Shown here: positions 8,434-17,796 of the stretch, in pieces
Position numbering within the stretch: position 1 is the stretch's first letter
Layout of the letters: each line of letters starts with the position of its first letter
Assembly: GCA_013141455.1 (NCBI GenBank)
Contig: JABFQW010000104.1
Location: 1 to 34,735 of the forward strand
Length of the DNA: 34,735 nt
Direction: 5' to 3'
Source of the DNA: Bacteroidales bacterium
Lineage (GTDB): Bacteria; Bacteroidota; Bacteroidia; Bacteroidales; F082
Notes under the pieces: model-generated
Database searches by the model: none
What the model saw: only the letters and a program-made list of their open reading frames with translations
What the model was told of the DNA's origin: nothing
Program-made: the position numbers and the translations under genes

Positions 8434-9918
8434 CTACTTATTTACCAGATTTTTATAGTTTTCGTAGCGATCAAATATATCAACAATAAAATCATAGGTT
8501 TCTTCACCCCTGGCATAACCATAATAGGCAGCAGGATCGTTGTAAAATGTTGGTTTCGATTTGTTTTTGGAAAAAAAATCAACATTGTCTGTCCAGATAT
8601 TTGGGTTTTTGTTATACTTTTCTGCCAGACGTCTGGCATCCAGAACATGTCCGACACCTGTATTGTATGCTGCCAGAACAAATTTTGCCCTTTCGATGGA
8701 GTCAGTAACTGTCTCCGGAATCAGACGGTCGAGGTAGGAAATGTATTTCCCTCCGACCCGAATCTGCATTTCCGGTGTGGTGGTCGAATCGATGCCGAAT
8801 TGCAACATCACCGATGGCATGAGTTGCATTAATCCGTAGGCACCTGACCAATTTTCGGCATCGGCTTTGAAATTTGATTCCTGATAAATGAGTGAAGCAA
8901 GAAGTCGCCAATCCCAACCAATTTCTTTAGCCACATCTTTAATTACATGATCATAAATCGAAATATTTCCACCTGTTGATGTCTGATAATCGCGTTGCAT
9001 CATCCGTTGCATGCGTGTGCTGATGAAGTATTTGTTATAAATATTACGCGAAACAGCAGACCGGCTAAACAAACGTAACCAATTATTCATCTCATCCCTT
9101 AATTCATTTGTTCCCTCTTTTCGGAATGCCCAGGCAATTTTTTGATCGAAACTCACAGGCATTCCAAAATCTAACTCCGGATAATTCTGTTTATTTGCCA
9201 TGGCCAGATATTGATCAGCAATCGTATATTTTATTTCACCTGAAGCAACAGCCTGGATCAATTCTTCTACTTCACGCTTATCTTCAATAATGTAGATTGT
9301 GTCACCAATATCGTTAGAAATTGCCGTGAGACGCTTTTGATAAGCGCTTCCTTGTTTAACGTGTATCTCTTTTTTCCCAAGTTCGATCGTACTTCGCAAC
9401 AAGCCCGATTCTATCTCGTTTAATGTACGCATCTGCTGCCAGTTTTTCGGAAGCTTTTGAATCAGAACCTGTTTTGTGATAATCAGCGGATCCGAGAAGT
9501 CGAACCACCTCATGCGTTTTGTGGTGGCAATTAATCCTGTTGCAATCACATCAACTTTGCCTTCATAAAGCATTTCCAAACTTTTGGCGAGGTCGTTTTC
9601 TACTTTTATTTCGAGCACAACACCCATATTGTCGGCAAAGGCCTTGAGCATTTCAAACTGATAACCCATGGTTTCGCCGCGATAGATGTAATAATTGAGG
9701 GAGTTGAAATTGGTGACAGCAACAAGTTTTTTGTGTTCAATTACCATCTGGTAACTATTGGTTGTATCGTGAACACTTTTTTCAATTTTTTTTTCAATTT
9801 CGACACCATGTATCTCTTCATGTTCTTCTTCATCAGGGAGTCCGGAACATGAAACGAACAGCATAAGGATGAAAAAGATGCAGATGTACTGAAGATAAGA
9901 TTTTGAATCGGATGCCAT
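8434..9918 (-). CDS. mltF: MltF-type lytic transglycosylase lipoprotein
   Basis: The 494-residue product has a signal peptide with a lipobox-like FVSC (Cys24), so it is probably membrane-anchored. Residues about 65-300 form a solute-binding-protein-like domain (LVAVTNFNSLNYYIYRG, then VDVIATGLIATTKRM and FDFSDPL). Residues about 320-485 form an SLT-type transglycosylase domain: IYQESNF with the catalytic Glu347, GLMQLMP (362-368) and LAAYNTG (415-421). MltF enzymes cleave the peptidoglycan MurNAc-GlcNAc bond with formation of an anhydro ring, and the N-domain modulates activity. The domain order and length fit MltF well. The gene is alone, convergent with the DUF6873 gene, and has no clear promoter match in the gap beyond 9918. 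Confidence 0.93.
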   Translation of the reverse strand: MASDSKSYLQYICIFFILMLFVSCSGLPDEEEHEEIHGVEIEKKIEKSVHDTTNSYQMVIEHKKLVAVTNFNSLNYYIYRGETMGYQFEMLKAFADNMGVVLEIKVENDLAKSLEMLYEGKVDVIATGLIATTKRMRWFDFSDPLIITKQVLIQKLPKNWQQMRTLNEIESGLLRSTIELGKKEIHVKQGSAYQKRLTAISNDIGDTIYIIEDKREVEELIQAVASGEIKYTIADQYLAMANKQNYPELDFGMPVSFDQKIAWAFRKEGTNELRDEMNNWLRLFSRSAVSRNIYNKYFISTRMQRMMQRDYQTSTGGNISIYDHVIKDVAKEIGWDWRLLASLIYQESNFKADAENWSGAYGLMQLMPSVMLQFGIDSTTTPEMQIRVGGKYISYLDRLIPETVTDSIERAKFVLAAYNTGVGHVLDARRLAEKYNKNPNIWTDNVDFFSKNKSKPTFYNDPAAYYGYARGEETYDFIVDIFDRYENYKNLVNK

Positions 9919-10118
9919 TTTGTGTGTAATTGCTGGGGCTAAAATTAGGTTATTTTATACAATCAGTAAAGTCGGGCAGTTTTTTACATCGGTCTGTTCT
10001 AAATTTTGAGGCTGAAAGTCTACCAGTCAAATGACTTCATAATAAGTTATTTATATACGATTAAATTGATTACATTATGGCCAGTGAGGTTTCAGACAAA
10101 ATTTGATTTATCTCTAAA

Positions 10119-10149
10119 TTGACAATACCAGGAAAAAGAAGTAGCTTTG
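10119..10149 (+). promoter_or_regulatory. Predicted Bacteroidetes promoter for the 10183-12557 operon
   Basis: TTG at 10119-10121 and TAGCTTTG at 10142-10149 are 20 nt apart, a good match to the -33/-7 layout (TTG, about 20 nt, TAnnTTTG). Transcription would begin near 10156, giving a leader of about 25 nt before the ATG at 10183. Confidence 0.6.
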
Positions 10150-10182
10150 CTAAACCAATCATTATTTTAAAAAAAGGGCAAT

Positions 10183-10899
10183 ATGAAGAAACTTTTATTT
10201 TTATCGCTGATCTTGCTTCAGGTTTTGGGATTTCAAAACTTAATGGCACAAGATAACCTGTCTTCGGACACTTCAGTAATCGCGCAGTCCGAAAATCAAC
10301 ACCAAAGGATTGGTTTTGGCATTGGGTTCAAAGCCAGTACTTTTGGCCCTGGCGGCGAATTTATCGTTGCAATCACCCCAAAAATCCATGTCAGGCTTGG
10401 TGGAACCTATTTAAAATACTCCTTGCCTGAGAGTTTAACTTTCAACGAAAACATTAATTCCACAAATGAATTTGTTTTTGGTGGTATTTCCTTATTAGGC
10501 AACTATCACATTGGCCGGGTATTTTTTGTTTCGGCCGGTGCGATTTACAATTTAATCGATGCCAATGTTTCAGGAGCGCCAAGTCATACACTCACTATTG
10601 GTGCCATTGATGCTACACCCGAACAGATAGGCTCATTGAGTTTTGGTATCAAACCAGGATTGAAAGTTTGTCCTTATGCCGGCCTTGGACTTGGGCGATC
10701 GCTGGCCAAAAACAGCATTTTCTCCTTCGCATTTGAAGTTGGCGCTGTTTATCACGGAAACCCGAATGTAACCCTTGGAGCAACCGGAATGCTTACGCCA
10801 TCAGCATCAGCAGAGCAGGAAAGAACCCTTGAGGAAAACATGGCATTCCTGAATTTCTACCCAATGCTAAGTTTCCAATTATCCGTTAGAATTTTATAA
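10183..10899 (+). CDS. Outer-membrane beta-barrel protein
   Basis: The 238-residue product has a signal peptide cleaved near LMAQ (about residue 23). The mature part alternates short hydrophobic strands with Gly and Asn turns (IGFGIGFKASTFGPGGEF, IHVRLGGTYLKYS, LLGNYHIGRVFFVSAGAIYN) and ends in LSFQLSVRIL, an aromatic and hydrophobic C-terminal strand. This is the usual look of a small 8- to 10-strand barrel. The gene has a promoter match at 10119-10149 and is followed 14 nt later by a large lipoprotein gene, so the two probably form an envelope pair. No specific family is recognised. Confidence 0.8.
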   Translation: MKKLLFLSLILLQVLGFQNLMAQDNLSSDTSVIAQSENQHQRIGFGIGFKASTFGPGGEFIVAITPKIHVRLGGTYLKYSLPESLTFNENINSTNEFVFGGISLLGNYHIGRVFFVSAGAIYNLIDANVSGAPSHTLTIGAIDATPEQIGSLSFGIKPGLKVCPYAGLGLGRSLAKNSIFSFAFEVGAVYHGNPNVTLGATGMLTPSASAEQERTLEENMAFLNFYPMLSFQLSVRIL

Positions 10900-10913
10900 T
10901 AAAAACAGAAATC

Positions 10914-12557
10914 ATGAAATCACAAATATTAAAAAAAATCATTTTATTAGCCGCAATTGCAGTATTGGTTGTAGTTGCAGATACCTCCTGCAAGAAATTT
11001 CAAAATATCGGTGATGGCGTGAAGTTAATCATTGATTATAACCTGATTAAGACTTCAATCAGTGTGCAATTGGTAGATGCTACCACTGGCGAATTGGTTG
11101 GGCAGGATGGAAGTATTTCGGTTAAAACCACGATCACAGGAGAGGATAAAGCTGGTGTTATTGACATTACAGGAACGCAAAATGCTAATTTCGAATATAT
11201 GTCACAGCGCGGGTTTGTGAGTTTGGCATTGCAGCCCGAGTCTATGTACAGACCATCGGAAAGTAACCCGATTTCATTTAATATTGTAGCAAACCATCCG
11301 GGATATATTGCTACAAGCCAGCATGTTGTTATTGCAGCAGAAGGAGAAAATTTTGTGATATTGAAGATGGTAAAACTCGACAATCCTCCAAGCGGAGTGA
11401 CGGTTGTTCAACTTGCAGATGCCACAACCACTGATGGAAATGGTCGTGTAACTGCACCAGTTACAGTCGAAACGCCACAAGGAGAAGCAAGCCTGACTAT
11501 CCCTGAAGGAATCGTACTTAAGGATGCAGGCGGTGAACCACTTAATGGAAATCTCGATGTAACCCTTGTTCATTTTGACAATACTGATACTGCCGCTATG
11601 AGAGCTTTCCCCGGCGGATTGATGACTAATGTCACGCGTTTGAATGGTTCGGGAGAAGACGGTATGTTTTATTCAGCCGGTTTTGTCGCTATTGAAATAA
11701 CCGATGGTTCAGGTAATAGGGCTGCAAATTTCGAAGATGGAGCATTAAAGTTGATTTCACAAGTGTCACCTGATACAAAAAACCCGGAAACAAATACATT
11801 TATTGCCGATGGTGACGAAATACCCTTATGGAGTTTCGACGAATTTACCGGTTTATGGACTGAAGAATCGATGTTAACCATCGAAAATGTTGGTGGTACA
11901 TTTCAGGTTCAGGCCGAGATAAACCATTTATCCTATTATAATTTCGACTGGTTTTATGGTGGTTCCTATTGTGATATAGGTGTGACTTTCATTTTCACCG
12001 CCGACCAACCACTTTGTGATTGCCAGATCGTGCATGGCACCATGTATAGGTCCTCTGATGGCGCCTATTTGAAAACTATTTATATGTGGGTTTGCGGAAC
12101 GGAACCAGTATATACTTATTACGCCCCGTCAGGAGTTGCCGTTTATATTGTCTGGGATAATTATTATTCAAATGTTACTGTTGATCCTGCGAATAATCCG
12201 ACTAATATAAGTGATTTATGCTCGACTGTCCCGGTTACTATAAATTTGATTACCAACAACAACAGCTCACATGTTACTGTTGAGGTAGAAGCCTATTGTG
12301 CCAGCGATCCAAGTGTTATCATCAGGCCATCGTATGGCGCCTGGTTCAGGTTAACGAGCGACTTTAACTGGCGATGGGCCGAGATGATTAACGGTTATGC
12401 AGATATTTGTGACGTGATTATTGGAGAAACCTATGTTGTTGGTGTTTACTATGATGGTCAATGGTACGAAACAGAGGTTACTGTTGAGCAATCATCCTAT
12501 TCTTACGTAGGATTCGAGTTGCCGGCTGACGTTTGTGAACAGGTTTTTGGATTATAA
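10914..12557 (+). CDS. Large Ig-like surface lipoprotein
   Basis: The 547-residue product begins with a hydrophobic segment ending in TSC-KK (Cys26). The lipobox is imperfect, but Bacteroidetes lipoproteins tolerate this. Residues about 40-155 form a first beta-sandwich (SISVQLVDATTGELVGQDGSIS). Residues about 160-345 contain VTVETPQGEASLTIPEG, FPGGLMTNV and NHLSYYNFDWF, a layout seen in carboxypeptidase-regulatory-like surface proteins. The last 200 residues hold two further beta-rich, Cys-containing modules with similar ends (CSTVPVTINLI and VTVEVEAYC). It follows the barrel gene by 14 nt and ends at the palindromic terminator at 12569-12612. A binding or structural role is likely; the ligand is unknown. 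Confidence 0.78.
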   Translation: MKSQILKKIILLAAIAVLVVVADTSCKKFQNIGDGVKLIIDYNLIKTSISVQLVDATTGELVGQDGSISVKTTITGEDKAGVIDITGTQNANFEYMSQRGFVSLALQPESMYRPSESNPISFNIVANHPGYIATSQHVVIAAEGENFVILKMVKLDNPPSGVTVVQLADATTTDGNGRVTAPVTVETPQGEASLTIPEGIVLKDAGGEPLNGNLDVTLVHFDNTDTAAMRAFPGGLMTNVTRLNGSGEDGMFYSAGFVAIEITDGSGNRAANFEDGALKLISQVSPDTKNPETNTFIADGDEIPLWSFDEFTGLWTEESMLTIENVGGTFQVQAEINHLSYYNFDWFYGGSYCDIGVTFIFTADQPLCDCQIVHGTMYRSSDGAYLKTIYMWVCGTEPVYTYYAPSGVAVYIVWDNYYSNVTVDPANNPTNISDLCSTVPVTINLITNNNSSHVTVEVEAYCASDPSVIIRPSYGAWFRLTSDFNWRWAEMINGYADICDVIIGETYVVGVYYDGQWYETEVTVEQSSYSYVGFELPADVCEQVFGL

Positions 12558-12568
12558 AATGTAAAATT

Positions 12569-12612
12569 TTCTACCAAAAAGGCCACAAAATTTTGTGGCC
12601 TTTTTGGTAGAA
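12569..12612. terminator. 44-bp perfect palindrome, two-sided terminator
   Basis: The sequence is self-complementary over 44 bp with its centre between 12590 and 12591. The inner GGCCACAAAA/TTTTGTGGCC stem is preceded by A5 and followed by T5, the classic terminator layout, and is symmetrical, so it works on either strand. It lies 12 nt after the lipoprotein stop. A promoter match for the next gene overlaps its right arm. Confidence 0.9.
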
Positions 12613-12624
12613 GTACTATCTTTA
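12592..12624 (+). promoter_or_regulatory. Possible promoter for the TPR histidine kinase
   Basis: TTTG at 12592-12595 and TATCTTTA at 12617-12624 are 21 nt apart. The -7 element misses one of the six fixed consensus bases. The -33 part lies inside the right arm of the terminator palindrome. Confidence 0.3.
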
Positions 12625-12732
12625 CATACCAGTGCTAATAGTATTAAACATGTCTATTGTCTTATATTACAAATGTCTGCAACGATTACTGGTATTTTTG
12701 TTTATCTGTTTGACCTTATGGCAGAATTAGTT

Positions 12733-14937
12733 ATGATAAGAAAAAAGAAGATATTGTTAGTAATTCTGTTTTTGTTTACAACTTGCCTGTTTTCACAGAA
12801 GCCTCTCTGGAATTATGACAGTTTGCAGACAGTAATAAATAATACAAACAGCATTGAAGAAAAGCAATTTGCCAGTGCATTATATGCGTATAAATTTTTT
12901 AGAACTAAGCCTGATTCGGCAAGGCTTCTATTGAATAATTCAGCTCCGATACTGCAAAGTGATAATTATCAGGCAATTTCGGAGTATTATAGTGCGATGG
13001 GTACGCTTAATTGGTTTAGCAAAAATCCAGACTCGGCAATGTTTTACTTTCACAAAGCATATCAGTTGAGTTTATCTAACCGCTTCGACCAGATCAATGC
13101 AAATGCTGCCGGGTATGTCGGGATGTTGTTTAAAATAAAGGGAAATATAGATTCTGCATTGTATTACCTGCAACATACAATAAACGTTTGTGATCGGATT
13201 AATAATAGCTACCTTGCCAATAAAGCACACTATGATATAGCAGCTGTTTATTCGCAGCTTGGCAAACATGAAATTTCGCTGAGGCATTATCTGGCTGCCC
13301 TCAAAATTCAGGAAGAGGATCAGGATAGTGTAAGGATTATTTATACATACAATGGTCTGGGAAATGCCTATAAAAACCTGAAGAAGAAGGAGAAGTCGAG
13401 AAGTTATTATCTGAAATCTATCCGCTTAGATAGTTTGTCGCCTAAAGTAGATCAAAGGGTCAATAACTATACCAACCTTGGACTGTTATACGAATCATCC
13501 TTTAAAAATATTGATTCAGCGCTTTTTTACTATTTCTCTGCCATGCACCTGATGCCTGAGAATGATATTTCATCTTCAAAGATAGTCCTGCTTGTAAATA
13601 TTGGCAATGCATATTATGCGCGTCTCGATTTTAGGAAAGCGCTAAACTATTACAACGAAAGTATGCAATACGATTATACAAGATCGAATCCATATTTGAC
13701 ATCGGCTATCCTGATTAACAAATCATTGATTTACTTTGAATTACATAAATATGATTCAGCGTATGCCCTTGGGAGAGAGGGGCTTAGGCTTGCCGAGAAA
13801 ATCAAAGCACCCGATTGGCAAATAAATGCTCATCAAACGCTTTTCAGGCTCGATTCGGCTTGCGGAAAATTCAATAACGCTATTGAACATCTGCAGGCAA
13901 AATATGCCATTATTGATACGGTTTACAATAAGGATAATCTGAATCGGGTATCGGAATTAGAAGTGATTTATGAGACGGAGAAAAAGGATGCTTTAAATAA
14001 ATCTTTATTAGAGAATAATACATTGGCCCAACGGGTAATTAAAAATCAACGCTATATTATCCTATCTGTAATCGTTACCTGCTGCCTATTCATATTACTG
14101 GTGTTTAGTGTTTTACGTTCGGGTCGCAAACAAAGGATAATCAACAGAAAACTCAAACTGGTGAATGAAGAGAGCATTGAAAAAAATAAAGTTATTGACG
14201 AAAAAAATCAACTTCTTATCGAACAGAATCAGCAACTCACCAAACTCAATGAGACAAAAGATAAATTCTTTTCGGTTATTTCGCACGATTTGCGCGGGCC
14301 GTTTAATGCGCTTCTTGGTTATCTTGAGTTATTGAATACTGAATACGATTCTCTTTCAGAACCAGACAAAAAGAATATGCTGAAAGCAATTCATAAAAGT
14401 AGTACGAACACGTATAATCTTTTAGTTAACCTGCTTGATTGGGCTCGCACCCAGCGCGGATTGATCGTAAACGAATCAGAAGTACTGGATATGTATGAAA
14501 TTACGGACAGTTCGATCGACATTGTCAAACAGCGTGCTGATAACAAAAGCCAACAATTAATGAACGAAGTCCCGTCAAAAATTTTCGTGAAGGCCGATTT
14601 GAACCTTATTTCTTCGGTAATGTTGAACCTGTTGAATAATGCGATTAAATTTTCGCCCAGGGGTGGAGTGATCAGGATCAGTTGCGAAACAAAAAATGAA
14701 TTCATTACCGTGCATATACATGATCAGGGGGTAGGAATTCCAAAAGAACAACAAATGAATCTGTTCGATATTGGCAATGCTACCTTGCGACAGGGTACTG
14801 AAAATGAGCTCGGTACTGGAATGGGACTTGTTCTTGTCCGTGAATTTATTCAACTCATGGGCGGTGATATCTGGGTTAGCAGCGAAGAAGGCAAGGGGAG
14901 TGTTTTTAGTTTTACACTGCCGTTGAATCAAGCATAA
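12733..14937 (+). CDS. TPR-fused orphan sensor histidine kinase
   Basis: An open frame reaches back to 12595, but that start lies inside the terminator palindrome. The ATG at 12733 gives a clean signal peptide (MIRKKK, hydrophobic core, CLFSQ), so I chose it; 12718 is also possible. In the 734-residue form, a TPR-rich sensor domain (about 25-430) is followed by a transmembrane helix (about 441-461), a coiled coil (462-510) and a HisKA domain with SHDLRGP (phospho-acceptor His518). A HATPase follows (N-box LNNAIKF near 634, DQGVGIP near 664, GTGMGL near 694). It should sense a periplasmic cue and phosphorylate an unknown regulator. No response regulator gene is adjacent, so its partner lies elsewhere. 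Confidence 0.9.
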   Translation: MIRKKKILLVILFLFTTCLFSQKPLWNYDSLQTVINNTNSIEEKQFASALYAYKFFRTKPDSARLLLNNSAPILQSDNYQAISEYYSAMGTLNWFSKNPDSAMFYFHKAYQLSLSNRFDQINANAAGYVGMLFKIKGNIDSALYYLQHTINVCDRINNSYLANKAHYDIAAVYSQLGKHEISLRHYLAALKIQEEDQDSVRIIYTYNGLGNAYKNLKKKEKSRSYYLKSIRLDSLSPKVDQRVNNYTNLGLLYESSFKNIDSALFYYFSAMHLMPENDISSSKIVLLVNIGNAYYARLDFRKALNYYNESMQYDYTRSNPYLTSAILINKSLIYFELHKYDSAYALGREGLRLAEKIKAPDWQINAHQTLFRLDSACGKFNNAIEHLQAKYAIIDTVYNKDNLNRVSELEVIYETEKKDALNKSLLENNTLAQRVIKNQRYIILSVIVTCCLFILLVFSVLRSGRKQRIINRKLKLVNEESIEKNKVIDEKNQLLIEQNQQLTKLNETKDKFFSVISHDLRGPFNALLGYLELLNTEYDSLSEPDKKNMLKAIHKSSTNTYNLLVNLLDWARTQRGLIVNESEVLDMYEITDSSIDIVKQRADNKSQQLMNEVPSKIFVKADLNLISSVMLNLLNNAIKFSPRGGVIRISCETKNEFITVHIHDQGVGIPKEQQMNLFDIGNATLRQGTENELGTGMGLVLVREFIQLMGGDIWVSSEEGKGSVFSFTLPLNQA

Positions 14938-15418
14938 AAAACTACCTCTTAGTGTTAAACCTCTTTGAGTTTATAAAGACCTTTTCAGCAACCAATATTT
15001 TACTGTATGAATAGTATTTTTAAAAGTCGGTTTTATTACTCATTTCTTGTCTGTCATTTTTTTGATCCGTTGATTGAAATTTTTCGACAGGAGTTGCTGT
15101 ACCCAGAAGCAAATCAGAAATGATCGTTTTTATTTCATTAAACCTATTCGATAAAAGGCTTGACAAATGCATTGTAGTTTTCTTAACTTTGTTGATTATA
15201 CTTCTAACCGGTCATTGTAACATATCTAAAGTGTTCATATAGAATTAGGTATCATAGCTTTTTTTATTGTATCATTCCAATAAATGAAAATAGTGACTTC
15301 AACGGATATAACAAGTATTAAGTAACCCTAAAACCTCATTGCATTATTTTTTCCATTGAAGTTATCTGTCTAATTAATTATTAGTTAGATGAGTATAATC
15401 ATTAAATAAATAAATGCC
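14938..15418. other. 481-bp AT-rich gap, promoter only
   Basis: No convincing gene, RNA or repeat was found here. A 38-codon frame at 15007-15123 lacks support. The only clear signal is the promoter match at 15160-15191, which would leave a leader of about 220 nt before the next gene. A 5-bp hairpin lies at 15370-15384. Confidence 0.6.
15160..15191 (+). promoter_or_regulatory. Predicted promoter with long leader before the 15419 gene
   Basis: TTG at 15160-15162 and TAACTTTG at 15184-15191 are 21 nt apart, an exact -7 match. Transcription from here would give a 5' leader of about 220 nt. No riboswitch fold was recognised in it. Confidence 0.45.
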
Positions 15419-16456
15419 ATGAAAACTTCATTAAAATTTATTGTCGGATTAATTGTTTTTATACAAGCCTTAGCAATTTGCCATGCACAGCAGATTGTGC
15501 CAATTGACCTGAGTAAAAAGGCAAACGATATAATTGTACGAAGTGTTTCGCCCTTCAAATCTATTGATATCGAAATAATTAACAGATTACCTAGTCAAGA
15601 TTATCAGGTTATAGTAATAACAAAGTTGCATGAAATTGAGACGTTATCTTTTCCTAATAGTCGTACTAAGGCTGATGAGGAGCAAATTAAATGTGACATA
15701 TTGTTGAATCTAATCGAATCTATAAATGCAGCAGATGAAGAATCTAAATTACCAAAATTGATAGGTGATTTAGAAAAAGAAATGAACGAAGTTAGTATAG
15801 AACCATCAGAAAATACTCCTTCAGTTAGTAATTGTATTACGAACTATATTGAAATGGCTAAAGTAGTAATTGCATCAACAATGATCAAGGTTGAAGATGT
15901 AACACTCAACGAAGGGGAAGATCTGGAGATAACTATTATAAGAAAACTAGATGATGGGACTTCCAAAGTTTGGAAGGTCGTTTACACAACACAGAAACGA
16001 GGCAAATGGTTAACCAGTTGGGGTTTTAGTTTTATTGGGCAAGTATTCAATGTCCAGAAGTTATATTTCACAAAATTTGATACCTCATCATACGTCATTA
16101 CAAAAGAAGAAAATCGTGGCAAGTTAATTTTCGCCCCGACAGTGTTTTTTACCTGGATGCCTACTAAAAATCTCTCAAGGAATTTTTCATTAAGTTATAC
16201 CGGGGGCCTTGGATTTGATATGGAAGCACCAACGGTTTTTGTGGGAGGGTCGTTAACATATAACCAAAATATCAGTATAGCGATAGGTATTGTCGCACAT
16301 AGACAGGAATTTTTAAGTGGAGAATTTAAAGAAAATCAAATTGTTAAGGAGAATTTAAGTAAAGACCAATTGCACAATGAGTTATATACAGTTAATCCTT
16401 TCGTATCATTAATATTCAGATTTGGTGAGAATCCATTTACAAACAAGGAAAAATAA
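15419..16456 (+). CDS. Unknown secreted protein, possibly with C-terminal beta-barrel
   Basis: The 345-residue product has a signal peptide cleaved near CHAQ (about residue 24). The first half is helical and acidic (SINAADEESKLPKLIGDLEK, then ITNYIEMAKVVIAS). The second half has alternating strands with Gly-rich turns (LSYTGGLGFDMEAP, FVGGSLTYNQNISIAIGIVAH) ending in FVSLIFRFGENPF, as in outer-membrane barrels. So a periplasmic N-domain joined to a small barrel or surface sheet is plausible. The family is not recognised. The next gene, an amidohydrolase, starts 44 nt later on the same strand, so the two may be co-transcribed. Confidence 0.75.
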   Translation: MKTSLKFIVGLIVFIQALAICHAQQIVPIDLSKKANDIIVRSVSPFKSIDIEIINRLPSQDYQVIVITKLHEIETLSFPNSRTKADEEQIKCDILLNLIESINAADEESKLPKLIGDLEKEMNEVSIEPSENTPSVSNCITNYIEMAKVVIASTMIKVEDVTLNEGEDLEITIIRKLDDGTSKVWKVVYTTQKRGKWLTSWGFSFIGQVFNVQKLYFTKFDTSSYVITKEENRGKLIFAPTVFFTWMPTKNLSRNFSLSYTGGLGFDMEAPTVFVGGSLTYNQNISIAIGIVAHRQEFLSGEFKENQIVKENLSKDQLHNELYTVNPFVSLIFRFGENPFTNKEK

Positions 16457-16500
16457 AGTATAATTAAATGTCCTAAATATTCACTAAAAATCCCAACCCT

Positions 16501-17565
16501 ATGTTTTACAATTGCCACATCCACACCTTCACAGAGGAAGATGTTCCACGCGGCTTCCTTCCATTAGGTTTAGTCAGAATTATGGCTTCAACAACAGGCT
16601 TTAGCCTTGTTTCCAGGGTTTTAAACAATTTGAATCCTTTTTCAGATAACGACTCATTTGACAGGTATTGTAAATTTGCCAGAATTGGCAAAAATTGTTC
16701 ACAGCCTGATATTTTTGAGGGAAGTCGAAAATTTTATCCAAATGGTACCCGTTTCGCCATCTTAGCCATGGATATGGCATTTATGAATGCCGGAAAAGTT
16801 CCGCGTGATTATATTAAGCAACTCGAAGAACTCGCCAATCTGAAAACTAATTTTCCACAGGTGATACCTTTCATTCATATCGATCCACGAAGACCAGGGT
16901 TTATGGATATTTTGAAAAAATGCGTAGAGGAATGGGATTTCGGTGGAGTTAAAATATATCCTCCACTTGGCTATTTCCCTTACGATGACAGGTTAAATCC
17001 AGTGTATCAATACTGCACCGAACACAATATTCCAGTTATTTCGCATTGCAGTCCATACAATCCTGTACATTTTAAGGGTAGTAAAAATGAACTAGAACAA
17101 CTCCTATCGAAATCAAAAACACCCATTAATATTAATGGTAAAAACAGGAAGGAACTGTGTGCATGTTTTACTAATCCGAAAAATTGGGAATATGTGTTGA
17201 ATGATTTTCCTGAACTCAGGGTTTGTTTGGCGCATTTTGGCTCAGCCTATTATTGGAAAAAGTACCTCGAAAATCCCAGTGAAGCTGAAAACTGGTTCGT
17301 AATAATCAAAGATATGATTCCGGCTCATAATAATCTTTATACAGATATCAGTTTTACTCTGAGCGAACAGGAATATTTTTCGGTACTCAAAGTATTACTG
17401 ACTGATACGGTGTTACAAAGTAAAATTCTCTTTGGCTCCGATTATTATATGGTTGAAACCAAAGCTACAGAAAAACGTTTTGCCCTTGACCTTCGAGCTT
17501 TCATTGGTGAGACATATTTTGAATCCATTGCCACTAATAATCCTAAGGTGTTTTTTGGGGTATAA
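16501..17565 (+). CDS. Amidohydrolase family (COG2159-like) metal-dependent hydrolase
   Basis: The 354-residue product has no signal peptide and should be cytoplasmic. It begins with the metal-binding CHIHTF motif (His6 and His8). GGVKIYPPLGY follows (Lys151), then ISHCSPYNP (His182), CLAHFGSAY (His245) and LFGSDYYM (Asp314). These are the positions expected in the TIM-barrel amidohydrolase-2 group, which binds one or two divalent metals and hydrolyses or decarboxylates small carboxylic or cyclic substrates. The substrate cannot be told from sequence. An insert of about 50 residues between the HxH motif and the first helix (to about residue 80) looks variable. It may be co-transcribed with the preceding secreted-protein gene. 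Confidence 0.88.
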   Translation: MFYNCHIHTFTEEDVPRGFLPLGLVRIMASTTGFSLVSRVLNNLNPFSDNDSFDRYCKFARIGKNCSQPDIFEGSRKFYPNGTRFAILAMDMAFMNAGKVPRDYIKQLEELANLKTNFPQVIPFIHIDPRRPGFMDILKKCVEEWDFGGVKIYPPLGYFPYDDRLNPVYQYCTEHNIPVISHCSPYNPVHFKGSKNELEQLLSKSKTPININGKNRKELCACFTNPKNWEYVLNDFPELRVCLAHFGSAYYWKKYLENPSEAENWFVIIKDMIPAHNNLYTDISFTLSEQEYFSVLKVLLTDTVLQSKILFGSDYYMVETKATEKRFALDLRAFIGETYFESIATNNPKVFFGV

Positions 17566-17682
17566 CCAAATTTATACTTGAAAGAAGCTTGCCATATTAT
17601 ATACTTTTCCTCCTTTAAGTGCTTTATATTAATTGCGTCTGTTGTGTTATGCTATTCAACATCTAATTAATAACATCCTCAT

Positions 17683-17736
17683 AAAAAACCCACTGACCAA
17701 CACATTGGCTATTGTCGCCTTTCCATTGGTCAGTGG
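17683..17736 (-). terminator. Intrinsic terminator for the 19142-17797 operon
   Basis: An 11-bp perfect stem (17690-17700 with 17726-17736) has a 25-nt loop. Read on the minus strand it is followed by six Ts (17688-17683). It lies 60 nt beyond the stop at 17797. The rest of the 17566-17796 gap shows nothing else I can name. Confidence 0.7.
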
Positions 17737-17796
17737 TGTGTTATGTCACTTCATCGATTTCGTGATCAACCGTGAAGCGAGTATAAAGATGAAGTT

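Noticed and set aside
12595-12732. Upstream extension of the TPR kinase frame as coding sequence
   Set aside because: It starts inside a terminator palindrome and lacks the signal peptide expected of the protein; the start at 12733 fits better.
15007-15123. 38-codon frame in the AT-rich gap
   Set aside because: No ribosome site, promoter at the right distance or recognisable motif supports it.
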